A DNA stretch of 64,000 nt from Pedobacter psychrotolerans (GCF_004340665.1 NZ_SLWO01000004.1:310001-374000); one strand, 5' to 3'. Counted from the first letter of the stretch, positions 20,101 through 27,969 are shown. Made by a program: numbers and translations. Notes: generated by a model not told the origin, from the letters alone.

Positions 20101-21191
20101 TCGTCCAGGTAAATGGTATCAATACCTGTAGGCGTACCTCCAGTATCACTGATAACCAGTTTAGCCATACTATCTTTCAGGATATAATTCTTCCGGTCAT
20201 CCGGATATTTCAGATCCAATGGCAGGTAAGCTGCACCTGTTTTTAATATGGCCAGCACCGATATCAGAAAATTATCTGATTTTGGCATCAGCACGATCAC
20301 GATATCGCCGGCACCAATTGCACAATAATCTTTTAAGTAATGCGCCAAACGGTTAGCAGTTTCGTTCAGTACCGAATAAGTGAGACTGCTGCCTTTAAAA
20401 ACAGAAGCGGTGTGGTTTGGTTGTTTTGCCACCCGATCTTCAAACAGGCTGATGATGGTCTGATCTTTGGGATAATCAAAGCGGGTCTGATTAAAATCGC
20501 AAAGGATTTGATGCTTTTCTACAGCGGATAAAAGCGGTATATCTTTGCAGGGCAATTGCAGGTAACTTTCTAATTGCATCACCAACTTGCGGTAATTGTG
20601 TAGAAAATGCCCTGCAACACCATCTTCTGTAAAAATTTTAGAAAAGTTTATACTGATGCTTATCCCCGCTAACCCCCTGTTTGTTACCATGAGTTGGAAA
20701 GGCATTTGCTCACTTTCAATGGCCACATTATTTGTATAAGAAAATCCAAACTGTGCTACCTCATTAAAACCGATAAATCCCAGCCTGTTTTCCAGTGAGG
20801 TAAGATCATAATCGGCATATTGATATACTTCCTCTATCTCCGCCTTACCTTCCTGAAAAGATTGTTTTAAAGTATCTTCTTTTTGATGGTTAATGGCAAT
20901 GAACAAAGGATTACCATCTTTATGCACTTCCAGGTGATTTAAGGTATAGATAGCTGTTGGCGAACCCGGAAAATACCGCTCTAACAATACCCTGTAGAGG
21001 GTGATTAAAATGGTTAACTCGGCAGTATATCTGTTGCCGGTTATTTTATTAAAAAAAGCTTTATCACCATTGCTAATATACAAGGTAGTAGTAGATAAAG
21101 ACCTATCCACTTTAAGGGGCAGAATATCTTTATTTTTTATCTTATTTACCCAATAATCACTTTTAAGTTTATTTTCAATATTATCAGCCAT
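14169..21191 (-). CDS. NRPS-1: truncated C, A (Tyr/Phe-type), PCP, C, A (Asp-type), PCP, C
   Basis: The protein has 2,340 residues. Residues 1-225 resemble only the C-terminal lobe of a condensation domain with no HHxxxDG, a common start for loading modules. A1 (240-730) has pocket residues DASTIAAVC(K), a Phe/Tyr-type code with Ser in place of the pocket Trp, which favours Tyr. PCP1 has GGNSL (Ser774). C has HHIVSDG (953-959). A2 (1280-1770) reads DLTKIGHIG(K), Asp-like. PCP2 has GGNSL (Ser1816). A final C domain has HHLISDG (2002-2008). The protein ends with C, so its acceptor is the Asp module of NRPS-2, making a split module. No epimerase or thioesterase domain is present. It stands 34 bases upstream of the TauD-aldolase gene and 471 bases after the nucleotidyltransferase gene. 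Confidence 0.95.
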   Translation of the reverse strand: MADNIENKLKSDYWVNKIKNKDILPLKVDRSLSTTTLYISNGDKAFFNKITGNRYTAELTILITLYRVLLERYFPGSPTAIYTLNHLEVHKDGNPLFIAINHQKEDTLKQSFQEGKAEIEEVYQYADYDLTSLENRLGFIGFNEVAQFGFSYTNNVAIESEQMPFQLMVTNRGLAGISISINFSKIFTEDGVAGHFLHNYRKLVMQLESYLQLPCKDIPLLSAVEKHQILCDFNQTRFDYPKDQTIISLFEDRVAKQPNHTASVFKGSSLTYSVLNETANRLAHYLKDYCAIGAGDIVIVLMPKSDNFLISVLAILKTGAAYLPLDLKYPDDRKNYILKDSMAKLVISDTGGTPTGIDTIYLDELKIDYLPATNLSQSIAPNDMAYVIYTSGSTGMPKGAIIEHAGNVNMSLDQIRKFNITETDRVVWFAAVAFDASISEMMMALYSGAVLLIPDEDTIIDQQKFKVFLKDSGATVVTFPPSYLDLLSIDDVKNLRCIITAGEVANVSKAREVAKYTHYFNAYGPTECAVCATTYQVSTADTNRVNIPIGKPIANLSVYILDEEMEPVPVGVAGMIYISGVGVGRGYLNNPTLTSEKFISDPFIPENRMYETGDLGKWLEDGNVVFLGRKDEQVKIRGYRIETGEIEHALFSTRSGLQQASVAVKVVKGQKVLVAYYVSATAINIPGWLKKLRRLLPEFMLPSFFVHLDRLPLTPNGKVNKNNLPNPVESDLVREDYLAPANDTEEKLIKIWQDILEVDRIGVNDDFFRLGGNSLMLTRVSSAIKAVFFVDIPIKTLFASATVSALSTEIHKKEQDVSVPSVVAVTKPAFIPLSFSQESLWLIDQIEGSSQYHVPILLKLEGDLDRNALEDAFSYLINRHEVLRTVIAQHENQAYQKIFPQNEWKLTDVDQNDKENFINLELGRSFDLSTDHLIRASLLKLTQHEYQLLIVMHHIVSDGWSMVIFIDELIAVYNAIKAGQAVMLPELAIQYADYAIWQRNYLSGPVLDHKLLYWKEQLKDLSPLNLPTDFIPLPVKNIAGRSLNFKIQKELCEALTALSIKEGVTLYMTLLAVFKVLLYRYTGHTDICVGSPTANRTGKEVETLIGFFVNTIALRSDLSGNPIFTDLLASVKNTTIDGFANQDVPFEKVLNSIKNDGDTAHESLFQSLFVFQNNQIITASKIGEVSFSLQELEQKTVKFDLTLSIAENLSGLDVSIQYRSNLFLPETILRMKGHFQMLLSSIVNDPSQRIGHIQMLQPEEQSELLANKNSEIKKAQPNTILTLFKAQVEKVPDEIAVVFEEKKITYRQIDKTSDQLAGYLSMQELNSGELILLCIADTLELTITGMLGIIKAGAAYVPLDADYPAERVNFIIKDTNAKILVCNKAAAHLFIDSGLLIVIIEEMHSQPATAVRNNLIADDLIYVIYTSGSTGNPKGVMVTHGNIIDYLSGIFSKLSLAANRSYGLMSTISTDLGNTVLFSAITSGASLHLFSKDMLSMPGSMQRYFREHSIDCIKIVPSYWKSMDTEAGFLYPSKMIIFGGEELSGEIIRLINDQRPDVRVINHYGPTETTIGKLLYETNPAENCHTVPIGDVFSDSVVYIVDRDFSLCPLGIAGELLIGGKGVAKGYVNNPVLTGEKFINNPFNPADTNKVYRTGDLVQRLPNGGILFMGRVDQQIKIRGYRVEPGEIVTHLLQSGTVNQCIVTDSDDALGNKQLVAYLTVKDTYSRSTLIAYLKERLPAYMLPSIFVEVDHIPLTSNGKVNRRLLPDVTAVNVVQEAYRPPETETELLLADIWKALLNREKISVNDNFFECGGNSLIALRLINKIEQQLEVKITLRDVFSNKDIFHLAQFVASKEQQKYSRINKVPLADDYELSSNQLRLWLACQYPENATAYNITGGLLIEGELNISALKEAYLLLTARHESLRTVFINDEQGLPRQKILDEADPYFNVIQKNGIPDESVCFSLIEYENAKSFSMVNALLTRVEIYTFNNHTAMLVVAMHHLISDGWSMDIFIHDWITIYQAITAKETIKLPALGIQYKDFAAWQKKYLESPQFEESIAYWKSRLGGNIPVLNLPLSFNREENNKADGEGFVFSVEDRLYEKLKQLAAAHQTSLFAVLFTAFNVLLHHISNQNEIILGTSTAGRRHADLESIIGFFVNTLAIKTTINTEESFGELLTGTAEQVLLDFAHQDMPFDQLITSLDYKRQVGLNPVFQARFVMNDDNEHAHSALQELNFKTTKIIPKEINSKFDFSLVMRKGRNLTGVFEYKYALFKKETIQAVVTGYMQLLEDITLNPDQSIKELNRYDALVSENKKANRTNTHKNNLKMLINTAPKRINS

Positions 21192-21662
21192 TGCGGTTAA
21201 TTTCTAGGGATAAATAATTTTTAACCAGTTTTCTGCCTTCTGGATTAAACAATAGAATATACAGCAGATTAGATTTAGGATTTTCCTTGGAATTTTTATC
21301 GTTACAAATTACTTTATACCCAAAGTTTTATTGCCAGCCACCGGATATACCAATAATTGCTGAATAAAACCGAATGAATAAAGCTAGCGCTACAATGAAC
21401 AACATGAGCAACTGGAAAAACAGAGATTATTGTTCGGATTTAACTACATTATCAATGCCATTTACTAAGGCAACAATGATAATAATTAATTCTTACTGAA
21501 CAAAATATATTTGTCATTTTACTTAATTATTGTAATCACCAACTGTAATATTAAGAAGACACAAATCATTGCGATGTTTTGGCTTAAATTAAGGTTTATG
21601 ACCACTAAACATTTTTAAAGCATATTAAATATTTAAATCGATTATATTTGTGTGTTAAAGCA
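21192..21662. other. 471-base gap inside the NRPS locus
   Basis: This is an AT-rich stretch between the nucleotidyltransferase stop and the NRPS-1 start. I see no credible gene on either strand. Two TATATTTG strings (near 21508 and 21644) match the Bacteroidetes -7 element on the plus strand, antisense to the operon. I could not find a matching -33 TTG at the right distance, so I do not call promoters. An internal minus-strand promoter or RNA structure for the NRPS genes is possible but not visible. Confidence 0.5.
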
Positions 21663-23438
21663 TCATTTTTCTTCAAAAACATATACACATTCCAGGATGG
21701 TGTCTAAAACGCTATTTTCCAGTTCAGCATTTAATTTAAATCCGCAGGTATACGCCAGTTCGTGAGAAATTTTTCTGTATAATTCTACCTCTCCTACCAG
21801 CGACTGAAACATGGTATTGATATCAGAATGAGGAAAATTCCGTAGCAACCCGACATAAAATTCAGGATCGCACCACTGCTGTATTTTTTTGGCCTGAGGA
21901 TAAATATTTTTCACTGGATGATGAATTGCTGCATGCCACTCCATCATTTTAATTAATTGATTTTTCATTGAATTATCCAGAACAACAATGGCATAGTAAA
22001 AATCTTGACGCATCAGTTTTGCTGCCATTTTATTTGCCGTATGCCAAAATCTTTTATAATTGTTATAAAACCGTTTTGCATCAGCCTGGCCGGCTAAAAA
22101 ATGTTTCGGAGCATCCTGGTACCGGTGTAAAATGGTTTCCAAAATCTCCTCTTTAGCATGGATCAATTCAAAGCCATTATTTAATATCTGGTCAAAATTC
22201 TGTTGAAAATGGTTGTCATTTTTAGTAAGATGTAAGTTATTAATCACATTTACATTAATGCAGCATCCATTTTTTAAAAGAATATTTACCACAACACCAA
22301 AAGCACCCTCAGCGTTTGACAGGCTTAAATTGTCTTTAAAAGATTTACGCCAAGTATCGTGGTTGGTGTACTTATAACAGTTTGTCGTAATTAAAAAACA
22401 ATCTATTTCCAAAAGGCTTCCATCCTTGCTACATAACCCATTATCGGAAATGAAAATTGCATCAATATCATCTTCACCTTCAGGCAATTTATATAGCGGA
22501 ATGGTGATTTCTTTTAAATCGGTAACTGTTCCTATCAGTTGTTTCTCCATAAAGGCATTGTACACCTGTTTTTCAAGTAACCTGTTTGGATTAAATTCTT
22601 TTTTAAGTGCTATATGATTAGATAACTTGATATAAATTTGCATGGTTTGCAAAACTGCGTCTCTTACCTCATCTTCGCCGGCATTTGGAAAAACGTTAAA
22701 TAGCGCTAAGTATAGTTTCGGATCACACCACTGTTTCAGTTTGGCACCATAATAAAATACATCTAAATTTTTATCGTTAGTTTCGAGCAAAGTGTACCAC
22801 TGGATAAGCAGGATCAAGTTTCGTTTCAGAATATTGTCTACCATAATGTTGGCATAGGCCAGTTCGTTCCCAATTAACCAGGTATTCATTTTATAACAAT
22901 TTTGCCAAAACTGGTTCCAAAGCCCGTTAAACCGCTCTTCGTTCAAAATCATATCCTTATCTTCACTCCCTGCCTCGTGTTTAAATACAAGATTTATAAT
23001 TTCCTGAATATCGATAGTATCAAAAACAATCTGGTATCCCCTTTTCAGGTAATAATGAAAATCATAAATATGGTTGTTGATTAACCGGATTAAATTTTCG
23101 GGCAGTTGTAAGGGCGTTTCCGCCAAATAATTCTTTACTTGAGTAAATTCTTTAACATCAACAATTAACAAATCCAGGGCAGGACCATCTTTCATGATTA
23201 ATTTGTTAACTTTCATGTGCGCTACGATATCTTTTACAACCAATCTTGAAATCACTTCGCCAAGCTCATCTACCCATTCTAAATCAGCATCGTTAATATA
23301 TTTTAACGGATCAGAAGTAAATATAATCAGATCTAAATCTGAGTATTTATCGCTACTGGTTAAAGCGGCCGATCCAAAAGCAATAATCGATTTTATATCA
23401 TCGCTTTTGTTTCCAAATAATTTAAATCTATCAATCAT
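21663..23438 (-). CDS. Tandem-duplicated ANT(6)/AadK-like nucleotidyltransferase
   Basis: The 591-residue protein starts with a nucleotidyltransferase domain bearing the metal and nucleotide motif FGSAALTSSDKYSDLDLIIF (about 21-40). A helical region with WCDPKLYLALFNVFP follows, as in streptomycin 6-adenylyltransferases. The second half repeats this plan: a weakened copy with SDNGLCSKDGSLLEIDCFLI, then a helical part with WCDPEFYVGLLRNFP. The second copy has lost the GS and DxD residues, so only the first copy is likely catalytic. Its start codon lies 2 bases beyond the exporter stop, so the two are translationally linked. It may modify the peptide for self-protection or tailoring, or act on tRNA or an aminoglycoside-like substrate. 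The target is unknown. Confidence 0.75.
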   Translation of the reverse strand: MIDRFKLFGNKSDDIKSIIAFGSAALTSSDKYSDLDLIIFTSDPLKYINDADLEWVDELGEVISRLVVKDIVAHMKVNKLIMKDGPALDLLIVDVKEFTQVKNYLAETPLQLPENLIRLINNHIYDFHYYLKRGYQIVFDTIDIQEIINLVFKHEAGSEDKDMILNEERFNGLWNQFWQNCYKMNTWLIGNELAYANIMVDNILKRNLILLIQWYTLLETNDKNLDVFYYGAKLKQWCDPKLYLALFNVFPNAGEDEVRDAVLQTMQIYIKLSNHIALKKEFNPNRLLEKQVYNAFMEKQLIGTVTDLKEITIPLYKLPEGEDDIDAIFISDNGLCSKDGSLLEIDCFLITTNCYKYTNHDTWRKSFKDNLSLSNAEGAFGVVVNILLKNGCCINVNVINNLHLTKNDNHFQQNFDQILNNGFELIHAKEEILETILHRYQDAPKHFLAGQADAKRFYNNYKRFWHTANKMAAKLMRQDFYYAIVVLDNSMKNQLIKMMEWHAAIHHPVKNIYPQAKKIQQWCDPEFYVGLLRNFPHSDINTMFQSLVGEVELYRKISHELAYTCGFKLNAELENSVLDTILECVYVFEEK

Positions 23439-23440
23439 AT

Positions 23441-25096
23441 TTATAAATTAACAGGGATATTCCATAGTTCATCAGCCTCCAATGAATGGCTTTTCAGGTC
23501 TATATCTTTAACAACCTGGCCGTAATCAAATTTAATAATGCGATCTGCATGTTTAAAGTAAGCATCATCGTGTGTAACTGCGATAATGGTTTTTCCTTGT
23601 TCTCTTAATTTAATCAGCATTTCCTCGTAAAAATATTTTCTAAAGTGCGGGTCCTGGTCTGCCGCCCATTCATCCAGTACCAGTATTGGGCGTTCTTCCA
23701 GTAAGGCAAAAATCATTGCCATCCGTTTGGTTTGCCCCTTAGAAAACTTTCTTCTCGCTGCAGCATCATCAATACCTGATACTACGGTATCGAGTTCCAT
23801 CGTTTCTAATAAGGCTTTATATACCGCGTTATTTTCAAGTTTATATCCTTCATAATTTGCAGAAAAGAGATGAGGTTCGGAATAAACAGCAGAAATATGG
23901 TTTCTGTAATATTGAGAATCATTGCCCACCCTTTTCCCGTTAAAAAAAATATTTCCCGAGGTGGGATGATAAATACCGGTAAGCAAATTGATAAAAGTAC
24001 TTTTACCACTTCCATTTCCACCAATTACAAAAATAAACTCCCCTTTTTTAATTGTCAGGTTGATTTCTTTTATCGCGAATCCATCACCAGATAAAGCAGA
24101 TTTATATTGATAAGAAACCTGATCAAATACGATTTCATTTAACCCTTCTGGGTGAGTTGTTAATGACTCTGCAACATTTGAAACAGGGAGATCTTTAATG
24201 TCTTTCAAAAAGGTAGCAATTCTTTTATTTGCTACAAACGCCCTGTTAAAGAACCCTTGGAGCGCCATTAAACTATTTATTGGTCCGCGTATAAAAAGAA
24301 GAATAATTACAAATGTAGTTACCTCTTGCTTGTTCAGCATTCCAGTTCGCGGAAGGATAAATATTACAATGCCAATAAGTAAGTACAGGCCATATTGACT
24401 AAAAAGATTAATAACAGACATCAGTCCGGATACCCTGGTTTCTATTTTATTAACGGATAACCTGTTCGGGCGTAGATAATTTTCCCTGATACCTGTTCTT
24501 CTGATCATACTTAACTTAAATTCTCTAAAGCCTTTAAGAATATCATCAACAATTGCAAAATAACTATTATTAAGCTCTTTAAGCCTATCCATACTATGCT
24601 TTACTTTTATATTTACGGCATAATAAACTGACGAAATCACCATAATCAGTGTAATGATAAAAATGGCAGATGGAAGCGAAACAACCAGAAAATAGATTAA
24701 ACAGATAAACAATGTCATTAACGATGTAATAGCAGTATTGATGATGCCCGGTAAAAAAACGAGCACCCGAAGGTCTTCTATTATACTGTAAATTCTTTGT
24801 AAACCAATTTCTTCCAGGTGATGCATACTAGCCTTCTGGAAATTTTCCATAATATGCAGTTCACTTTCATAAATAAGCTTATTTGAAAAAACAATAATTT
24901 TCTTTTGAAAAAATATATTCAGTAAAAAAGAAAATATAACAAGTGAGAAAAAGTATATATCCAGGTTACCATAAATAGCTAACATTTTGCCTGATACAAT
25001 ATAATTTACCATAGTTAATATACCGAGAGTAAGTATTGTATTTGGAATTGAAAAAGCCACCAAAAACAAAATACTCTTTACTGAAATTCTGAACAT
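23441..25096 (-). CDS. Cyclic-peptide-type ABC exporter (PvdE/SyrD family)
   Basis: The 551-residue protein is a half-transporter with a permease and an ATPase fused. About six membrane segments occupy residues 1-290. The ATPase has Walker A GGNGSGKST (359-367), an atypical signature FSKGQ (451-455) and Walker B ILVLDEWAADQDP (471-483). DEWAADQDP is a hallmark of the PvdE/SyrD group, which exports siderophore precursors and lipopeptides to the periplasm. Its place between the type II thioesterase and the biosynthetic genes supports export of the NRPS product or an intermediate across the inner membrane. Some members also work with periplasmic maturation enzymes, but none is seen here. Confidence 0.9.
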   Translation of the reverse strand: MFRISVKSILFLVAFSIPNTILTLGILTMVNYIVSGKMLAIYGNLDIYFFSLVIFSFLLNIFFQKKIIVFSNKLIYESELHIMENFQKASMHHLEEIGLQRIYSIIEDLRVLVFLPGIINTAITSLMTLFICLIYFLVVSLPSAIFIITLIMVISSVYYAVNIKVKHSMDRLKELNNSYFAIVDDILKGFREFKLSMIRRTGIRENYLRPNRLSVNKIETRVSGLMSVINLFSQYGLYLLIGIVIFILPRTGMLNKQEVTTFVIILLFIRGPINSLMALQGFFNRAFVANKRIATFLKDIKDLPVSNVAESLTTHPEGLNEIVFDQVSYQYKSALSGDGFAIKEINLTIKKGEFIFVIGGNGSGKSTFINLLTGIYHPTSGNIFFNGKRVGNDSQYYRNHISAVYSEPHLFSANYEGYKLENNAVYKALLETMELDTVVSGIDDAAARRKFSKGQTKRMAMIFALLEERPILVLDEWAADQDPHFRKYFYEEMLIKLREQGKTIIAVTHDDAYFKHADRIIKFDYGQVVKDIDLKSHSLEADELWNIPVNL

Positions 25097-25379
25097 AAGT
25101 TTAATTTAAGGAGTTGCTTTATAAAAAATCATGTATAATACTAATTAAGCGCACTATATAAAAAAATTTGATAGCTAACAGTTTTAAATATTTATAAACC
25201 AGTAAAAAAATCATTTTAATACCTGTTGTGTATATGATAGAACACGAGTACCATGCTTTAACAACAATTAATGATCTGCATATATTTAATCAGTAATATC
25301 CCAGCTCAAAAGGGCGTAAATAAGCACTTACAGCTTTAATCATTTGCTTTTTTACATTATTATTGCTAACAAAATGTTA

Positions 25380-26093
25380 TCAGTACTGAAGGCTTTCTGC
25401 TACTCTAAAGTTCATTAGTTTGATTAATTGTTCCATGTGCTCCTGGTGGAAGAAATGTCCGCCGTTAAAATGATAGATACTGCATAAACCGGAAGTATGT
25501 TTTTTCCAGCTATCGCATTGGTCAGCAGAAAACTCATCACTTTTACCAAGAAAAACAGTAATTGGAAAAGGCAGTGGCCGAATGCTTTCCTGAACATCGT
25601 GTGTTTCTACAATCTTAAAATCATTTCTTAAAAGCGGAAGAAATATATCCAAAAAATCTGCGCTGTTAAACAATTCCGGAGATGTACCTCCAAGTTCTAA
25701 AATGGAAGCCTTAAACTCACTTTCGCTTAACAAATGATATTTTTTTTTCCTGTCTGCAAGGTGCGGAGCGCGACAACCCGAGAAGAAAGCATGAATTGGT
25801 ATTTGGTTATTGCTATTTACCAGTTTCTGGATAACTTCATAGGCTATCATCGCACCCATACTATGACCAAACAATACATATGGTAACCCATTTATTTTTT
25901 TTTTAATCAGGTGATATGCGTCATCCACTGCTGCTGATAAATTTGGGTAAAAGCTATCGTTTATACGCGTACCTCTACCAGCAAGCTCAAGCGGAATTAT
26001 TTCAATAGAGGGATGTAAATATGGTTTCCAATTGTAATAAGCCAATGATGACCCACCCGCGAATGGCAAACAGAATAACTGAATTTTATTCAT
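25380..26093 (-). CDS. Type II thioesterase (GrsT-like)
   Basis: The product is about 237 residues and has the alpha/beta-hydrolase fold of stand-alone NRPS editing thioesterases. It starts LFCLPFAGGSS, carries the nucleophile elbow GHSMGA (near residues 76-81) and has candidate catalytic Asp and His in LGKSDEFSADQ and FNGGHFFHQEH. The ATG at 26093 is preferred over an upstream in-frame TTG because FCLPFAGG normally lies within the first 20 residues. The role is to clear misloaded or stalled acyl groups from carriers, keeping the assembly line working. A 283-base AT-rich gap separates it from the exporter gene; I see no gene in that gap. Confidence 0.9.
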   Translation of the reverse strand: MNKIQLFCLPFAGGSSLAYYNWKPYLHPSIEIIPLELAGRGTRINDSFYPNLSAAVDDAYHLIKKKINGLPYVLFGHSMGAMIAYEVIQKLVNSNNQIPIHAFFSGCRAPHLADRKKKYHLLSESEFKASILELGGTSPELFNSADFLDIFLPLLRNDFKIVETHDVQESIRPLPFPITVFLGKSDEFSADQCDSWKKHTSGLCSIYHFNGGHFFHQEHMEQLIKLMNFRVAESLQY

Positions 26094-26156
26094 AAAGAAC
26101 TTAATTGTTAACAATTGTATAGTTTGGAAGATTAGATTTTATGAGATAAAAAAGAT

Positions 26157-26260
26157 TAAAGTTCTCGTTTTAGTTAGCAATATTCTAAGCAGACAACATA
26201 TCTTGTGAAAAATTTACAAGGAGACTTCTATTTAACAAATTAACCCTAACGAGAACTTTA
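26157..26260. repeat. 13-base perfect inverted repeat spanning the nusG-paralogue 3' end
   Basis: TAAAGTTCTCGTT at 26157-26169 is the exact reverse complement of the segment at 26248-26260. The 78 bases between hold the last codons of the NusG paralogue. The arms lie between the antiterminator and the thioesterase start at 26093. They could form a long-range RNA stem in the operon transcript. There is no U-run, so it is not a standard terminator. Function is unknown; a recruitment or attenuation element is possible. Confidence 0.4.
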
Positions 26261-26685
26261 TTTTTCCCTTTATGGTTAACTACCTCACAACCTAGCCCAT
26301 TAAATGAACCTTTACTTATTGTAATCTTCATTCCTGGTGAAAATTTTTCATTTGAAACCTCGAAGTTATCTACTTCCTTCAATGCTAAATTGATATTTTC
26401 AATTACAGAATTTCTAACTATTGCCAACTTTTTACCTGTTTTAATGTAGCTTATAAATCCCCTAGCTTTTGATGAACTATAAAACTGAAGGTAGTTTTTT
26501 AATTTTACAAATACGTACGATGGAAATAGAGGATATTCTATCACTTTAATTCTGTCCTTCCATTTTCTTTTTTCATTAGTTATGGGCAAATAGATTTCAA
26601 TTCCCATAAAACCCAAGTCTTTTACCAAATTTTTCTCTTGTTTTGGTTTTGTATAAATAATATACCAACCGACTTCAAAGCTCAT
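26185..26685 (-). CDS. UpxY-type NusG paralogue (transcription antiterminator)
   Basis: The 166-residue protein starts with the NGN-domain signature GWYIIYTKPKQEKN, then LFPSYVFVKL. The C-terminal KOW-like part has FSPGMKITISKGSFNGLGCEV. Length and motifs fit UpxY proteins, which act on single capsule operons in Bacteroides, or LoaP-like proteins in Firmicutes. As the first gene of a same-strand run of about 26 kb with very large NRPS genes, it likely binds RNA polymerase at the operon leader and prevents early termination (inference). Decayed polysaccharide genes lie about 1.3 kb away across a divergent regulator, which suggests the regulator may come from a capsule locus. Confidence 0.88.
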   Translation of the reverse strand: MSFEVGWYIIYTKPKQEKNLVKDLGFMGIEIYLPITNEKRKWKDRIKVIEYPLFPSYVFVKLKNYLQFYSSSKARGFISYIKTGKKLAIVRNSVIENINLALKEVDNFEVSNEKFSPGMKITISKGSFNGLGCEVVNHKGKNKVLVRVNLLNRSLLVNFSQDMLSA

Positions 26686-26993
26686 AATTCAATTTTAATA
26701 GATAAACACTTTAATCTTTGATAACCTAATGAGGTTTTACCATTTACTTTACCTGATATTTTAAATATCCAAAAGTCAGTGAAGGCAATTTCACTTTGCA
26801 CTTAGGATAAAGATATAGGTTAAAAAAAAGGAAAAAAATCCAATAGACAAACAGCCGCAAATAGAGAGTAAACGACACATTTAAACGTGCGAAAAGCATT
26901 TTTTTAAGTCTGAATTTGTCTGATTAATTATTTAGTTATATATTAGTATCATTCATTTTATATCTTAAATATTAACCTTAACAATCGCATATC
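26686..26993. promoter_or_regulatory. Divergent intergenic region (NRPS operon leader and LytTR gene promoter)
   Basis: This 308-base AT-rich region separates the NusG paralogue (minus) from the LytTR regulator (plus) and must hold both promoters. I could not find a perfect TTG/TAnnTTTG pair for either direction. On the plus strand TGAATTTG near 26912 is one mismatch from the -7 element. A LytTR or UpxY recognition site could lie here but cannot be assigned by eye. Confidence 0.45.
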
Positions 26994-27701
26994 ATGTTTA
27001 CATGCGCTGTAGTCGATGACGACTATTCATCTCTAGAATTAATTTCGGAATATATCCAATTGCATCCAAATGTTAAACTAGTCAAGATGTTCAGCGATCC
27101 TTTATTGTGTCTGAAAGGGGTAAATGAATCTCTTAGGCCCATTGATATACTATTCGTGGATATAGAAATGCCCAATATCAATGGAATCGAACTTGCCCGA
27201 CTAGTGAGGCACAAGGTAAAAACACTAATATTTACAAGTGCGCACACTAAATATGCATTTGATTCTTATGAAGTAAAAGCTGATGCATATTTACTAAAAC
27301 CGTTTTCTTATTTGAAGTTTTCTCAAACAGTAGACGAAGTTTTACAGGAGGAGAAAATTAACTTCAAGCAGTACATCACGCATGATTTTATTCTGATAAA
27401 AAGTAAAAGGTATAACGCTAAATACACCAAGGTTTACCTAAGTTCCATTATTGCAATAGAATCTCAAAATCAAGAAGTAAAAATTTGCACTTCTGATGAT
27501 GTCATATTTGCGAACCATTCTCTTTCGGGGATATTAAAACTACTTGAACAAACTGATAATTTTGTTCAAGTCCATAAATCTTTTGTGATATCACAAAATC
27601 ACATTAAAGGTATTGAACGAAAATATGTTTTGCTTACTAATAATTTAAAAATACCCATAGGTAGAAAGTATAAAGAATTCTATGATAAGATTTTTAAATA
27701 G
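26994..27701 (+). CDS. LytTR-family response regulator (orphan)
   Basis: The 235-residue protein has a receiver domain with the acidic pocket VVDDDYSS, phospho-acceptor Asp in ILFVDIEMPNINGIE (about residue 55), a conserved Thr/Ser in LIFTSAH and Lys in YLLKPFS. Residues about 130-235 are a LytTR DNA-binding domain ending IPIGRKYKEF, with the FVQVHKSFVI strand typical of the fold. No histidine kinase gene is adjacent. It diverges from the NRPS operon and shares its intergenic region, so it is a good candidate regulator of that operon (inference). Confidence 0.88.
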   Translation: MFTCAVVDDDYSSLELISEYIQLHPNVKLVKMFSDPLLCLKGVNESLRPIDILFVDIEMPNINGIELARLVRHKVKTLIFTSAHTKYAFDSYEVKADAYLLKPFSYLKFSQTVDEVLQEEKINFKQYITHDFILIKSKRYNAKYTKVYLSSIIAIESQNQEVKICTSDDVIFANHSLSGILKLLEQTDNFVQVHKSFVISQNHIKGIERKYVLLTNNLKIPIGRKYKEFYDKIFK

Positions 27702-27760
27702 TAATAAATGTGGATTATACAATATATGACTATCACATTTTATTCATTAAAAAGCAAATG

Positions 27761-27792
27761 CTGTTATCATGAACTTTTAAAGCCGATAACAG
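27761..27792. other. Hairpin-forming inverted repeat after the LytTR gene
   Basis: CTGTTATC (27761-27768) and GATAACAG (27785-27792) are perfect 8-base arms around a 16-base loop, 60 bases past the LytTR stop. No T-run follows. It may be a weak terminator or an operator. Confidence 0.35.
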
Positions 27793-27969
27793 TAAGTATC
27801 CGGAAACCACAAAACACTGTTCACGCAAGGAGTGAAGAACATTTGAATCAGAATCTTGAGGTCACTATCACAGTTTCTTTCATTTTGACAAATAAAATTT
27901 AGAATTCGATAATTTCGCGGCCATCTCCATGATTATAAAATAATTCAAAACCGTATAAAATCTACATTA

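Noticed and set aside
21500-21655. Two TATATTTG strings as promoters
   Set aside because: They point away from the operon and have no -33 TTG at the right distance.
1-26685. Classical hydroxamate or catechol siderophore cluster
   Set aside because: No hydroxamate or catechol genes; the TonB receptor and beta-hydroxyaspartate signs keep a carboxylate-type siderophore possible, but the sulfotransferase and FkbH are not explained by it.
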